From PALSA-1336 sp038203095 (GTDB lineage: Bacteria > Patescibacteriota > Doudnabacteria > UBA920): a stretch of 17,114 nucleotides of DNA. Every line of letters starts with the position of its first letter. Position 1 is the stretch's first letter. Made by a program: the position numbers and the translations under genes. The notes under the pieces were generated by a model. That model was given only the letters and a program-made list of their open reading frames with translations, did not search any database and was not told the origin of the DNA. Location: positions 1 through 17,114 of the forward strand of contig JBBREH010000028.1 of the NCBI GenBank assembly GCA_038203095.1, given 5' to 3'. Below are positions 6,222 to 13,683 of the stretch, piece after piece.

Positions 6222-7043
6222 ATGGACTTAACAAAACCAAACGAATTACCAAAATTCTTAATCCTAAGGGGGGCAGATTTTGGCGTAAATTTTTACGAAT
6301 ACCAAACAAGCGATGACGGTAAACAAGTTTCAAAATTTTTGCATGAACCAAACATTACAGTTAAAAATACCAGCTTAACATACAGGACGGTTAATCATTG
6401 GGATAGCTTAGGCCTGTTGCTTGATGAACGTAAGGATAGCGCGGGGTGGAGAAAGTTTGGCCTCTTGGATTTATACTGGTTAAGTGTTATCAATACCCTA
6501 AGGGATTATGGTTTTCCTACGGAAAAAATAAAAAAGGTTAAAAAGTATTTATTTGAACAGCGGCCAAATAACAACGCATACCCGATATTTGAATACTACC
6601 TAGCCTTGACCCTCACTCATCATAAGGAATGTTATGTAATTATACTACCGGACGGCCAAGCAGATATTGCTATGCAACACGAAATTGAGGAAACAAAAAT
6701 TCTTTTTGGGATATCAAGCTACATCAGCATTAGTTTAGACACCCTAACACAAAAAATTTTTAGGTTAAAGGAAGTAAAAAATTATTACGAATTTCCCATA
6801 TACCTTAGCGCAAAGGAAATTTTGTTATTGCTGGATATAAGGGAAGGTAAATATGAAAGCATCACAATTCATTTTAAGAATGGACAAATTGAAAGATTGG
6901 ATAAAACTGAAAATTTGGGGGCAATTGACCAATCTTACGAAAAGTTACGCGAAATTCTTAAAGAGGAAAAATTTCAAAATATTATGGTGAAAACGGAAAT
7001 GGGTAAAACTGTAAGTATTAAACGAACCATAAAAGTTAAATAA
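6222..7043 (+). CDS. MerR-like HTH regulator
   Basis: Residues 49-108 of this 273-aa protein resemble a MerR-type winged helix: T-Y-R-T-V-N-H-W-D-S-L-G-L-L, then G-W-R-K-F and the long helix with L-R-D-Y-G-F-P-T-E-K-I-K-K-V-K-K. The C-terminal two thirds (mixed alpha/beta) are unrecognised and may sense a ligand or a partner. I chose ATG 6222 over TTG 6216 because the consensus -10 ends at 6215 and the message would start at this ATG. The gene sits under a promoter containing a perfect palindrome, so it probably controls itself. It directly precedes the recombinase operon, which suggests control of element excision or integration; that link is inferred. Confidence 0.6.
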   Translation: MDLTKPNELPKFLILRGADFGVNFYEYQTSDDGKQVSKFLHEPNITVKNTSLTYRTVNHWDSLGLLLDERKDSAGWRKFGLLDLYWLSVINTLRDYGFPTEKIKKVKKYLFEQRPNNNAYPIFEYYLALTLTHHKECYVIILPDGQADIAMQHEIEETKILFGISSYISISLDTLTQKIFRLKEVKNYYEFPIYLSAKEILLLLDIREGKYESITIHFKNGQIERLDKTENLGAIDQSYEKLREILKEEKFQNIMVKTEMGKTVSIKRTIKVK

Positions 7044-7060
7044 TTACGGAACGTCAAAGC

Positions 7061-7117
7061 TATCGGACAAACTGGAGCTTTTACAAAAATAAATTTGGTT
7101 ATCAGAAAAACTGGAGC
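7061..7117 (+). repeat. Imperfect 18-bp direct repeat upstream of recombinase operon
   Basis: TATCGGACAAACTGGAGC (7061-7078) and TATCAGAAAAACTGGAGC (7100-7117) match at 16 of 18 positions, 39 bp start to start. They lie between the MerR-like gene and the small ORF before the recombinase, just upstream of a TATAAA (7131-7136). They may be binding sites for a regulator or part of an attachment site. Confidence 0.55.
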
Positions 7118-7140
7118 CGGATTGCAACCATATAAATTTT

Positions 7141-7308
7141 ATGGTTTCAATTCAGGAGTATCGCCAAATGCTCAACGACTATACAAGCACGGATGAACAA
7201 ATCCAAAAACGGCTACAATTTTTAGAAGCCTTTTGCCGAAATATCGCGCATTTGGAATTACAAAGTGCCAAAAATAAAGTTACAAAAACTAAAATAGTAT
7301 GCAATTAA
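7141..7308 (+). CDS. Small conserved-looking ORF preceding the recombinase
   Basis: A 55-aa frame from ATG 7141 to TAA 7306-7308 codes a hydrophilic helical protein: V-S-I-Q-E-Y-R-Q-M-L-N-D-Y-T-S-T-D-E-Q, then Q-K-R-L-Q-F-L-E-A-F-C-R-N-I, then a basic tail. It ends 10 bp before the recombinase ATG. Short ORFs of this shape recur just ahead of large serine recombinase genes as I recall them, and may be accessory or directionality factors; that role is not shown here. A TATAAA at 7131-7136 lies four bases before the ATG, so it may be leaderless or nearly so. Confidence 0.55.
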   Translation: MVSIQEYRQMLNDYTSTDEQIQKRLQFLEAFCRNIAHLELQSAKNKVTKTKIVCN

Positions 7309-7318
7309 GTTTAACAAT

Positions 7319-8425
7319 ATGGGTAAAGCAAAAAAATTAAAGACCCTGTTAGGCACAGACCAAAGCAAAGCAACCTCGCTTGAGGGCTATTTTGGCGTTG
7401 TATACGCCCGTGTATCAACAAAGCGTCAAGAAACCGAAGGGACAGGGTTATCAAGCCAAGAGGGACGCTGTAAAAAGGAATTAGGCACAATGGGGGTCGT
7501 TTATAAGAAGTCTTTTCTTGATAGTTATACCGGCGGCGGTGATTTTATGAAGCGTCCGGCAATGCGCGAGTTGCTGGTCTATATTGATGAGAGCCCGCAC
7601 AAAAAATTTGTGGTTATATTTGACGACTTAAAACGGCTTGCCAGAGATACTGAATTTCATATAAAGTTGAGGACTGCATTTGCCAGCCGTGGCGTTATGT
7701 TGAAGTGTTTAAATTACAATTTTGATGATAGCCCTGAAGGGCGTTTTGCCGAAACTGTAATGGCCGGACAAGCGGAATTAGAAAGACATCAAAATCGCCG
7801 TCAGGTTGTCCAAAAACAATTGGCGCGTTTAGAAAAAGGCTATTGGGCTTTTGGTAGAAAGCGCGGATATACAAATATCACAAAGCACCCCGAACACGGA
7901 ACGTTAGCCATTCCTAATCAGGAGGGTTTGGAAATTCTTAAACCAGCATTAGAAGACTTCGCCAGCGGTATTTTATATCGTAAAATGGACGTTTGCCGCC
8001 GTCTGGTGGAAAAAGGTTTTTGGACAAAACAAGCTCCCGAAAAGTATATTGATAAAGTAACAGCTGTTTTGAAAGACCCATTTTATGCGGGCTACTTAGA
8101 ATATCTCGCTTGGGACGTTAGCCGGAGAGCTGGCAAACATCAAGGGCTAATTTCTCTGGACACTTTCCAAATCATCCAAAAGAGGTTAAGCAAGATTGAT
8201 TACAACAAACGGGTAAGAATGGACACCTCACCGGATTTTCCATTGCGTGGCTTAATTATTTGCGATGACTGCAAGGGACACTTAACGGCGGCTTGGACTA
8301 TTGGCCGGAACAAAAAGCACCCTTATTATTTGTGCCACACTTTAGGCTGTAAGAGTTACGGAAAGGCTATCCCAAGAAAGTTAGTTGAAGACGGTTTTGA
8401 CAAGCTATTAAAAAACACACTCTAA
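7319..8425 (+). CDS. Large serine recombinase, N-terminal and zinc-ribbon part
   Basis: This 368-aa product has the resolvase catalytic domain: V-V-Y-A-R-V-S-T with the nucleophile Ser33, then F-D-D-L-K-R-L-A-R-D, and G-R-F-A-E-T at the base of the long E helix. It continues into the recombinase domain (about residues 175-300) and a zinc ribbon with paired C-D-D-C and C-H-T-L-G-C cysteines (about residues 317-342). The enzyme would insert or excise DNA through a Ser-DNA link at att sites. The frame stops at TAA 8423, just after the zinc ribbon, while the usual coiled-coil tail continues in the -1 frame. It is either a split gene, a frameshift error or a programmed frameshift product. Confidence 0.85.
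   Translation: MGKAKKLKTLLGTDQSKATSLEGYFGVVYARVSTKRQETEGTGLSSQEGRCKKELGTMGVVYKKSFLDSYTGGGDFMKRPAMRELLVYIDESPHKKFVVIFDDLKRLARDTEFHIKLRTAFASRGVMLKCLNYNFDDSPEGRFAETVMAGQAELERHQNRRQVVQKQLARLEKGYWAFGRKRGYTNITKHPEHGTLAIPNQEGLEILKPALEDFASGILYRKMDVCRRLVEKGFWTKQAPEKYIDKVTAVLKDPFYAGYLEYLAWDVSRRAGKHQGLISLDTFQIIQKRLSKIDYNKRVRMDTSPDFPLRGLIICDDCKGHLTAAWTIGRNKKHPYYLCHTLGCKSYGKAIPRKLVEDGFDKLLKNTL
8410..8416 (+). promoter_or_regulatory. Slippery heptamer A AAA AAC in recombinase gene
   Basis: In the upstream frame the codons read TTA AAA AAC, forming the -1 slippery heptamer A AAA AAC. A -1 slip there moves ribosomes into the frame that codes the coiled-coil tail (open from 8401 to 8940) before the zero-frame TAA at 8423. 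I see no strong stimulatory stem close downstream. Confidence 0.45.
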
Positions 8426-8433
8426 AAAGAAAT

Positions 8434-8940
8434 GTGGATGTGGTGGTAAAAAAAGTTTTTGAACACGCGTGGAATGATGAGGTAAAAAATTTCCAAGAGC
8501 AGGAAGCACTTTTATATAAACAAAAAAATGACCTTGAGCAAAGAGTTTCCGATTTAACCGACTTGGTGGTTAATGCAAAGTCCGAAACGCTTAGAAGGGC
8601 TTATGAAAAGCAATTAGAGGCTAAGGCGAACGAACTGGAAAACATACAAGGAAAACCTTTAAACGAAATTGACTTAACAGTTCCTTATCGAACCGCCTTA
8701 GGTAAAGCCACGGGATTGCTTAAAAACCCTTATTTCATTTGGCATAAGTTGCCAGTCCAAGAACAGCACGGACTTTATTATTTCATTTTTGAAGAGAAGT
8801 TGCCTTTCTCTAAAAGCGAGGGTTATCGAACCGCACAAATCCCTTATGCCATAAGCCTTTTTGAGCAATTTGCGGGTCAAAATACCCTTATGGTGCCCTT
8901 ACATAACGGAGCTAAAACCTACTTCCTCAAAAATCCGTAA
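8434..8940 (+). CDS. Large serine recombinase, C-terminal coiled-coil part
   Basis: The frame is open from 8401 (after TGA 8398-8400) to TAA 8938; the first plausible stand-alone start is GTG 8434, giving 168 aa. It contains the coiled-coil expected in large serine recombinases (about residues 15-75, rich in Q-E-Q, L-Y-K-Q-K-N-D-L-E-Q and K-Q-L-E-A-K-A-N-E-L-E) and then a C-terminal globular piece with P-Y-R-T-A. The coiled coil controls synapsis and directionality in this family. It lies in the -1 frame relative to the catalytic part and joins it naturally after the zinc ribbon, so it is the rest of the same protein rather than a separate gene. Confidence 0.75.
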   Translation: MDVVVKKVFEHAWNDEVKNFQEQEALLYKQKNDLEQRVSDLTDLVVNAKSETLRRAYEKQLEAKANELENIQGKPLNEIDLTVPYRTALGKATGLLKNPYFIWHKLPVQEQHGLYYFIFEEKLPFSKSEGYRTAQIPYAISLFEQFAGQNTLMVPLHNGAKTYFLKNP

Positions 8941-9708
8941 GCTTGACCATTTCGCCATTCGACTTGCCAAGCTCGGATTTTTCGTTTAAGCTGTGGCTAA
9001 GTCAGCCGGATATTGGGTAGTAGAACAGCTGGTTGAATCGGGTTCTACCAGTAAAACTCCTAAACTACCTAATTCTATTACTCTTTATTTACCTAACTCT
9101 TTGTTACTACTATCCCACCAGGGAATCAACTGAACGACTAATACTATATATACTAACAATACTAATACTTATTAAAATACTAACTAATAACTTAAACTAA
9201 TTAACTAAATAATACTTAACTATATCTATCTAACTAAAATGAAACCATAAAACAAAACCCAAAAGACAACAACCAAAAACAACTGCAAAAAACAAAAGAG
9301 TGGGGGAGGGGACTGGAGGTGGCAATCAGAAGGAGGAAAAAGAAAAAACTCATGCAAAGACACAAAAAACTAAAGAATATCGAACCAAAAGAGCATGCAA
9401 AGTTTTAAATTTTAAAGAAGATAATGCGCTTGCCCCACCCTAACCCATTGCGCACACATTTTAAAGCTATATGCTCCCCGGTCAAAATTGTTTAAGAGAC
9501 GCTTTTTGTTATCATTGAAGTACAAGTTTTACTTAATTAAATACCGAATAACGAAGTATTTAGAGTATTATTGAAACAAAAGTATGCCTACTAAAAATGC
9601 AGTAACGCCCCCCCCCCGAATTTACACCTGCTATCCTCAAGTGCCTTCTTTATAAAGAAAAGCTAAATCAACTCATAAAATCTATTGCAGAAAATTTTCC
9701 GTAACTAT
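8941..9708. other. 768-bp non-coding region with extreme strand asymmetry
   Basis: No convincing gene is present. A GTAGAAC/GTTCTAC hairpin (9020-9026/9042-9048) follows the recombinase. From 9137 to 9240 the plus strand has no G at all and repeats CTAA eight times. A G-rich purine tract follows at 9299-9345, with runs GGGGG, GGGG, GG, GG, GG that could form a weak quadruplex. CATGCAAAG occurs at 9351-9359 and 9394-9402. A run of ten C lies at 9608-9617 and a 14-bp palindrome TTCTTTATAAAGAA at 9646-9659. The region separates the convergent recombinase and vWA genes, and may hold an attachment site of the recombinase, though I cannot identify one. Confidence 0.5.
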
Positions 9709-12300
9709 TTATTTTTTTGGACTAATTTTTTTTGGGTGAAGTAGTTTCGCTTGAGTCAGTACTTCGTTTGCTGCCCAATCAGGGGCATTCCCAAAACTCT
9801 CCAAATTTGTGCCGTCCGGCGCATATGTTGTAACCACCTGTTTGGCTCCTGCGCCAATGCCTGCAGCTTTAACTACGGCACCTGTTGATTTTAAAGATTC
9901 TTTAGCCGCAATAGTTTTGGAAGGATCATCGCTGCCGCCATCTGCTGAAACTAGTACTAAACGCAGTCGCTGCTTTATTTGAGGGCTGTTGAAATTGTCC
10001 TGTTCAATCATTTTTTGGACAGCGTGTAGTCCCAAATGATCCGGCGTGCCGCCTCCAACGTTTTCCTGAAGTGACTTCCAGACTCGTAGTTGCTCCTTCG
10101 GGCCCCATGATGTACCAAGGGGTAATTCAATTCGTGCGTCGGCATTACTAAAACTTACCAAAGCAACTCTTAAATCCATTGGAGAGATAAGTTTGATTTT
10201 TTGCCGCTTAAACTCTTGTGCTACTGAGTACATTGAATCCATATGTAGAAATGCAAAGGTTTGTTGATCTTCCCATTTTGGCCGTGCGTTTGTTGGGTCG
10301 GTTTCATTCATTGATCCGCTCTTATCTACCACTAAGAAAGCGTCAAAACCCCCGTAGGCCTGCTCACGTTCGGTTTTATGTTCAAGCTTTGAAAAGCCAG
10401 TCGGATCCGATTCCCCGGCTTTCATCTCTAGTACTGCTTCTACAGGGTCGACCAGTTCCTGTCCTCTTGAAAGTCTAATTGGCGCAGTATAACGGGACCT
10501 GTCTACAAAATTATCCTGAATGATTTTCTGCCACTCCGAAATAAGCCGTGACCTAATATTTCTGCCCTGCTTATCGTGTTTCTCCCGTGCTTCAGTAATG
10601 CGTTTTAAAATAAGCTTTGCCTCTTCTGGGCTGCACTCAGCTTGCTCGGCAAAGCTTAACGCTGCAAGATCTTCCGGTGCTTTTTGTTTCTCTTGCAGCG
10701 CCCTTTCCGCATCTTGCAGGAGCTTCTCTAATTCTTCATCACTTAAAACTTCAGCATCCTGCTCTCCAAAGTCACCTTCCAGGCTAGCATCCGAAGTTTC
10801 TTCATCTGTTTCTTCTTCGTCCATATTTGGATCGCCCGGTGGGGTGGCGTCAAGCCGCTGCCATGATTGCCCATCCCAGATCTCTGCCCAGGCATGCCCG
10901 GTACCCGAAGAAATGATAACCGCATTCTGCTTATTTTTGGTTTTGACATAATGACCTGAAACCAACCGCGCTTTGATTCCCGCCTGCCAAAGTAAATTGA
11001 CAAAATAACTGTTTGCAACGTCGCAGTCGGCCTGCTTGTATTGTTCGATCCGAGCAAAGTATTGTTCCGGAGCTCCTGCGCGGTACACAGCGTTAAAACT
11101 TGAGTCATTGGAATATTTCAAAGTTTCCCTAACATAAGTTTTTAAAAGCCGAGCTCGTTCCATAATAGAGCCATTATTTTTGGTTACCTCTCGCAGCTTT
11201 GCTTCGGTATTAGCGGAAAAATTTTGAACACTTGTACTGCTTTTTTTAGGTTCGGGTTCTTGTAACGTTTGTAAATTCTTCCCAATCTCAACAGAAAACG
11301 TGATCAAACCAGAATAAGTTTTAGCATCAAGTATAAAGCTTCCATGACCATCTGCATATACTGTCAAAGTTTTGTTTCCCTGATTCCGAAGTGTATTTGT
11401 ATCAGGAGCAAAACCGTACGGCATAGGAAGTACTGTTCTTTTGCCTCCTTGAATTGTTCCAGATATGACCTTCCTGCTTTTATTCTCTAAAGCAGTAGTC
11501 TGGAAATTAGCCAATGTATCTTCGGACCTTTCCCACTTCATAACCTTACTGTTCCAACTATCAAAGTCTTGCCCACGGTAATATCCGCCGTAAAATGGAG
11601 ACACCTTGAAATACGCCCCCGGTTCATTTTCCTTCGAGGGCTCCATTTCATCCATGCTTGGAGTCAAACTATTTTCCTCGGGAGGCGGTACATTCTGCTG
11701 AGGGTTTTGTTCTTTCTGCTTCATAATTTCTTCAGGAAGAGGCTCTTTCGCCTTTGCCTTCGCTTCTTCTAAATCTTGTTTTTCCAAATAATCAATAGCC
11801 GGAGCAAGTCTGGATTCAAACCAGCGATGCTTGCTTCCGAAGCTAATATTGCTGGAGGACATGAGCTGCGAGACGTCTACCTCACCTTCTGTTGATTTGC
11901 TCTTTAAAACAGTATTAAAAATGCGTGCAACTTCCGGCCGAACATTAGGAAGCGGTTGTCCCAGCTGACGTGCTTGAAAACACGAAAGCAGTTCGTTAAC
12001 TCTTGTTTGTAGGGCATCTGGCTGCAGAACTGGTGCAATACCGTCTTTAAGATCTTTAGCATGTTCTGGAAAAGCCTGAACCGCGTGATCATGTGCCGAA
12101 AGGGATTCAAAAACCTGCCGGGCTTCTCTGACTCCTTTGCTGCGGTTTGAAAGAGATTTCCAAGAGCGTAGTCCTTCAATGCCTTCTTTGGATTGCAACG
12201 CCTGGCCAATCAGTTGAGTTCGTGCTTTTCGTAACGCGCCTTTGGCATCAAAGGTTTTAACTTCTTGTTGTTCGGGATTACCGCTTAATTCAGGGTTCAT
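9709..12300 (-). CDS. Transglutaminase-vWA fusion, partner of MoxR-like ATPase
   Basis: The 863-aa protein joins several parts. Residues 1-190 are helical, followed by a Pro/Glu-rich linker (about 190-225) and a beta-rich stretch. A transglutaminase-like core follows with Cys426 (Q-A-D-C-D-V-A), His469 (G-H-A-W-A-E-I-W) and Asp484 (R-L-D-A-T-P-P), the full catalytic triad. After an acidic linker and helical segment comes a vWA domain (about 650-850) with an intact metal site: D659-K-S-G-S663, Thr752 and Asp787. vWA proteins of this type partner MoxR AAA+ ATPases (compare RavA-ViaA, CoxD-CoxE), and MoxR operons often include a transglutaminase protein. The MoxR-like ATPase here is the DGR target next door. 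The ATG overlaps the RT stop as ATGA, so it is coupled to the retroelement. No signal peptide; probably cytoplasmic. Confidence 0.85.
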   Translation of the reverse strand: MNPELSGNPEQQEVKTFDAKGALRKARTQLIGQALQSKEGIEGLRSWKSLSNRSKGVREARQVFESLSAHDHAVQAFPEHAKDLKDGIAPVLQPDALQTRVNELLSCFQARQLGQPLPNVRPEVARIFNTVLKSKSTEGEVDVSQLMSSSNISFGSKHRWFESRLAPAIDYLEKQDLEEAKAKAKEPLPEEIMKQKEQNPQQNVPPPEENSLTPSMDEMEPSKENEPGAYFKVSPFYGGYYRGQDFDSWNSKVMKWERSEDTLANFQTTALENKSRKVISGTIQGGKRTVLPMPYGFAPDTNTLRNQGNKTLTVYADGHGSFILDAKTYSGLITFSVEIGKNLQTLQEPEPKKSSTSVQNFSANTEAKLREVTKNNGSIMERARLLKTYVRETLKYSNDSSFNAVYRAGAPEQYFARIEQYKQADCDVANSYFVNLLWQAGIKARLVSGHYVKTKNKQNAVIISSGTGHAWAEIWDGQSWQRLDATPPGDPNMDEEETDEETSDASLEGDFGEQDAEVLSDEELEKLLQDAERALQEKQKAPEDLAALSFAEQAECSPEEAKLILKRITEAREKHDKQGRNIRSRLISEWQKIIQDNFVDRSRYTAPIRLSRGQELVDPVEAVLEMKAGESDPTGFSKLEHKTEREQAYGGFDAFLVVDKSGSMNETDPTNARPKWEDQQTFAFLHMDSMYSVAQEFKRQKIKLISPMDLRVALVSFSNADARIELPLGTSWGPKEQLRVWKSLQENVGGGTPDHLGLHAVQKMIEQDNFNSPQIKQRLRLVLVSADGGSDDPSKTIAAKESLKSTGAVVKAAGIGAGAKQVVTTYAPDGTNLESFGNAPDWAANEVLTQAKLLHPKKISPKK

Positions 12301-13313
12301 ACGGATTGGTTATTGATACTTACACGCAAACGCTGTTTCAAAAGATAGCTTTTGGAATTTGAAAGTAAGCCAATGTACGAATTGAGTTGCTTACCTATAT
12401 AGCTAGTATAGCCTGTTTTTGCTGCATTACCTGCTATTTTCAAAGCCGCTCTGCTAATTCGTCTTCGCGGCACAAGGCCGTACGGAAACGCGACCACACC
12501 AAGAATATCAACGCCTGAACTCAAGTTTTTAATAACTGCTTTATGGTCAGGGACGGATAATCGAAGTTTGGCCATGAGGAATTCTTGAATGGTTTTGGAA
12601 GCCTTGATTAAAAAATCTTTATCTGAAGATACAATGAAAAAATCGTCATTATAGCGGGCGTAAAAGGGAATACGTAAAGTTTGTTTTACAAAATAATCAA
12701 GTTCGTGAAGGTAGATATTTGCAAATACTTGTGAGGTCAGATTGCCAAGTGGTATTCCGGTTCTGTTTCCCAAATCAAAACTGGTAATAATTGATCGGCA
12801 TAACTTCATATAATCCTTGTCTTTGATTTTTCGGGTAATCAAACTTAGCAAAATATCATGATTAACACTCGCAAAAAAATTGTCAACATCCCCATGAAAT
12901 ATGTAAACTTCTTTATTCAAATTTTTGCTTTCCGAAACAATGTATTTCCAGATCCTGGCGATTGCCGCTTGTGTCCCTTTATTTACCCTGGATGAATATG
13001 AATCAAAATAAAATCGCTCTTCAAAAAGTCTGTATAAAACATTAAACAGCGCCTGATGTACTATGCGGTCGCGTACTGAAGCTTTGTGGATGGCACGGTA
13101 TTTAGGATCACGGACAAAAAAACTGTGGTAACTGTTATGCTGGTATGTTCCGGCTAAAAGCTCCTCTGACAACTTGGTTAGTTCGGATTCCAAATGGCGT
13201 TCCAAAACAATTACATCACTACGTTCGCGCTTTCCACTCCTAAACTGCCGCCAAGCGGTATATAAATTATCAATTTGTGCAAATTCATTAAACGGTCTTA
13301 TTATATATGCCAC
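12297..13313 (-). CDS. DGR reverse transcriptase
   Basis: This enzyme copies the template-repeat RNA into adenine-mutagenised cDNA. From GTG 13313 it is 338 aa, starting just before the typical DGR opening N-L-Y-T-A-W-R-Q-F-R-S-G-K-R. It shows the catalytic strand G-D-V-D-N-F-F (Asp142, Asp144), the DGR-specific G-I-P-L-G-N-L-T-S-Q (186-195), followed by F-A-N-I-Y-L, and the active site Y-N-D-D (221-224). DGR enzymes usually have YVDD, YMDD or YADD, so Asn is unusual. I prefer GTG 13313 because AAAGG lies six bases upstream and it gives the family's normal N-terminus. The frame extends to TTG 13385, which would overlap avd by 79 bp instead of 7. The TGA overlaps the vWA gene's ATG. Confidence 0.93.
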   Translation of the reverse strand: MAYIIRPFNEFAQIDNLYTAWRQFRSGKRERSDVIVLERHLESELTKLSEELLAGTYQHNSYHSFFVRDPKYRAIHKASVRDRIVHQALFNVLYRLFEERFYFDSYSSRVNKGTQAAIARIWKYIVSESKNLNKEVYIFHGDVDNFFASVNHDILLSLITRKIKDKDYMKLCRSIITSFDLGNRTGIPLGNLTSQVFANIYLHELDYFVKQTLRIPFYARYNDDFFIVSSDKDFLIKASKTIQEFLMAKLRLSVPDHKAVIKNLSSGVDILGVVAFPYGLVPRRRISRAALKIAGNAAKTGYTSYIGKQLNSYIGLLSNSKSYLLKQRLRVSINNQSV

Positions 13314-13675
13314 AAGAATCCTTTGATCCACCAGTGGTGGTGAAAATTTATAAAACCTATCAGATTTTAATCTCCCTTTTGGCAAATTTCCCCAAGCCTC
13401 AAAGGTATACGCTTGGGCAGTCTTTAGATGCGGCGATTCTCAGCATGCTAGAAAATATCTTTGAGGCCAACGGTATGCCGATGCCGCTTCGGGAAGCAAA
13501 CCTACTCAGAGCAGAAGCAAAATGCGAACTCTCTAAATTATTGGTGCGCCTAGCGTGCGAAAGTAAAATTATTGGCAACACTCAATACTACCAGCTTATT
13601 GCCAACTTACAAGAAATAGGCAAAATGCTAAGGGGTTGGATTAAGTACATCCGCAGCCAACCCGGCAGCAAATAA
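13307..13675 (+). CDS. avd: Avd-like DGR accessory protein, opposite strand
   Basis: This 122-aa protein is a four-helix-bundle Avd homologue (related to the 23S rRNA intervening-sequence protein family). It has K-I-Y-K-T-Y, the signature F-P-K-P-Q-R-Y-T-L-G-Q (residues 28-38), A-I-L-S-M-L-E-N, a basic/leucine helix with K-L-L-V-R-L-A, and the end E-I-G-K-M-L-R-G-W-I-K. Avd pentamers bind the reverse transcriptase and template RNA and are needed for mutagenic homing in the Bordetella phage model. Normally avd lies on the same strand as the RT. Here it is divergent from it, overlapping the RT start by 7 bp, and stops 8 bp before the template repeat, which its transcript would enter in antisense. 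No good promoter or ribosome site is visible. Confidence 0.88.
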   Translation: MPQESFDPPVVVKIYKTYQILISLLANFPKPQRYTLGQSLDAAILSMLENIFEANGMPMPLREANLLRAEAKCELSKLLVRLACESKIIGNTQYYQLIANLQEIGKMLRGWIKYIRSQPGSK

Positions 13676-13683
13676 AGGTTTTC

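Noticed and set aside
9020..9060. tRNA-like 3' half (hairpin followed by GTTCTACC)
   Set aside because: No cloverleaf can be drawn: no acceptor stem or anticodon arm matches, and the T-arm consensus is incomplete.
9608..9617. C10 homopolymer as a phase-variation switch
   Set aside because: It lies in non-coding sequence about 100 bp past the end of the vWA gene and not in an evident promoter spacer, so slippage would alter no visible gene.
10218..11772. Several plus-strand and alternate minus-strand open frames within the vWA gene
   Set aside because: They are shadows of the 863-aa gene, which carries recognisable domains throughout.
9709..12300. A second variable repeat in the transglutaminase-vWA gene
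   Set aside because: No stretch resembling the TR, and no W-N-P-G or L-G-A-R-P-A motif, occurs in the protein; its C-terminus is a plain basic tail.
13399..13581. Minus-strand 60-aa frame that would place a gene between TR and RT on the RT strand
   Set aside because: It is antisense to avd, has no family resemblance, and the plus-strand frame matches Avd along its whole length.
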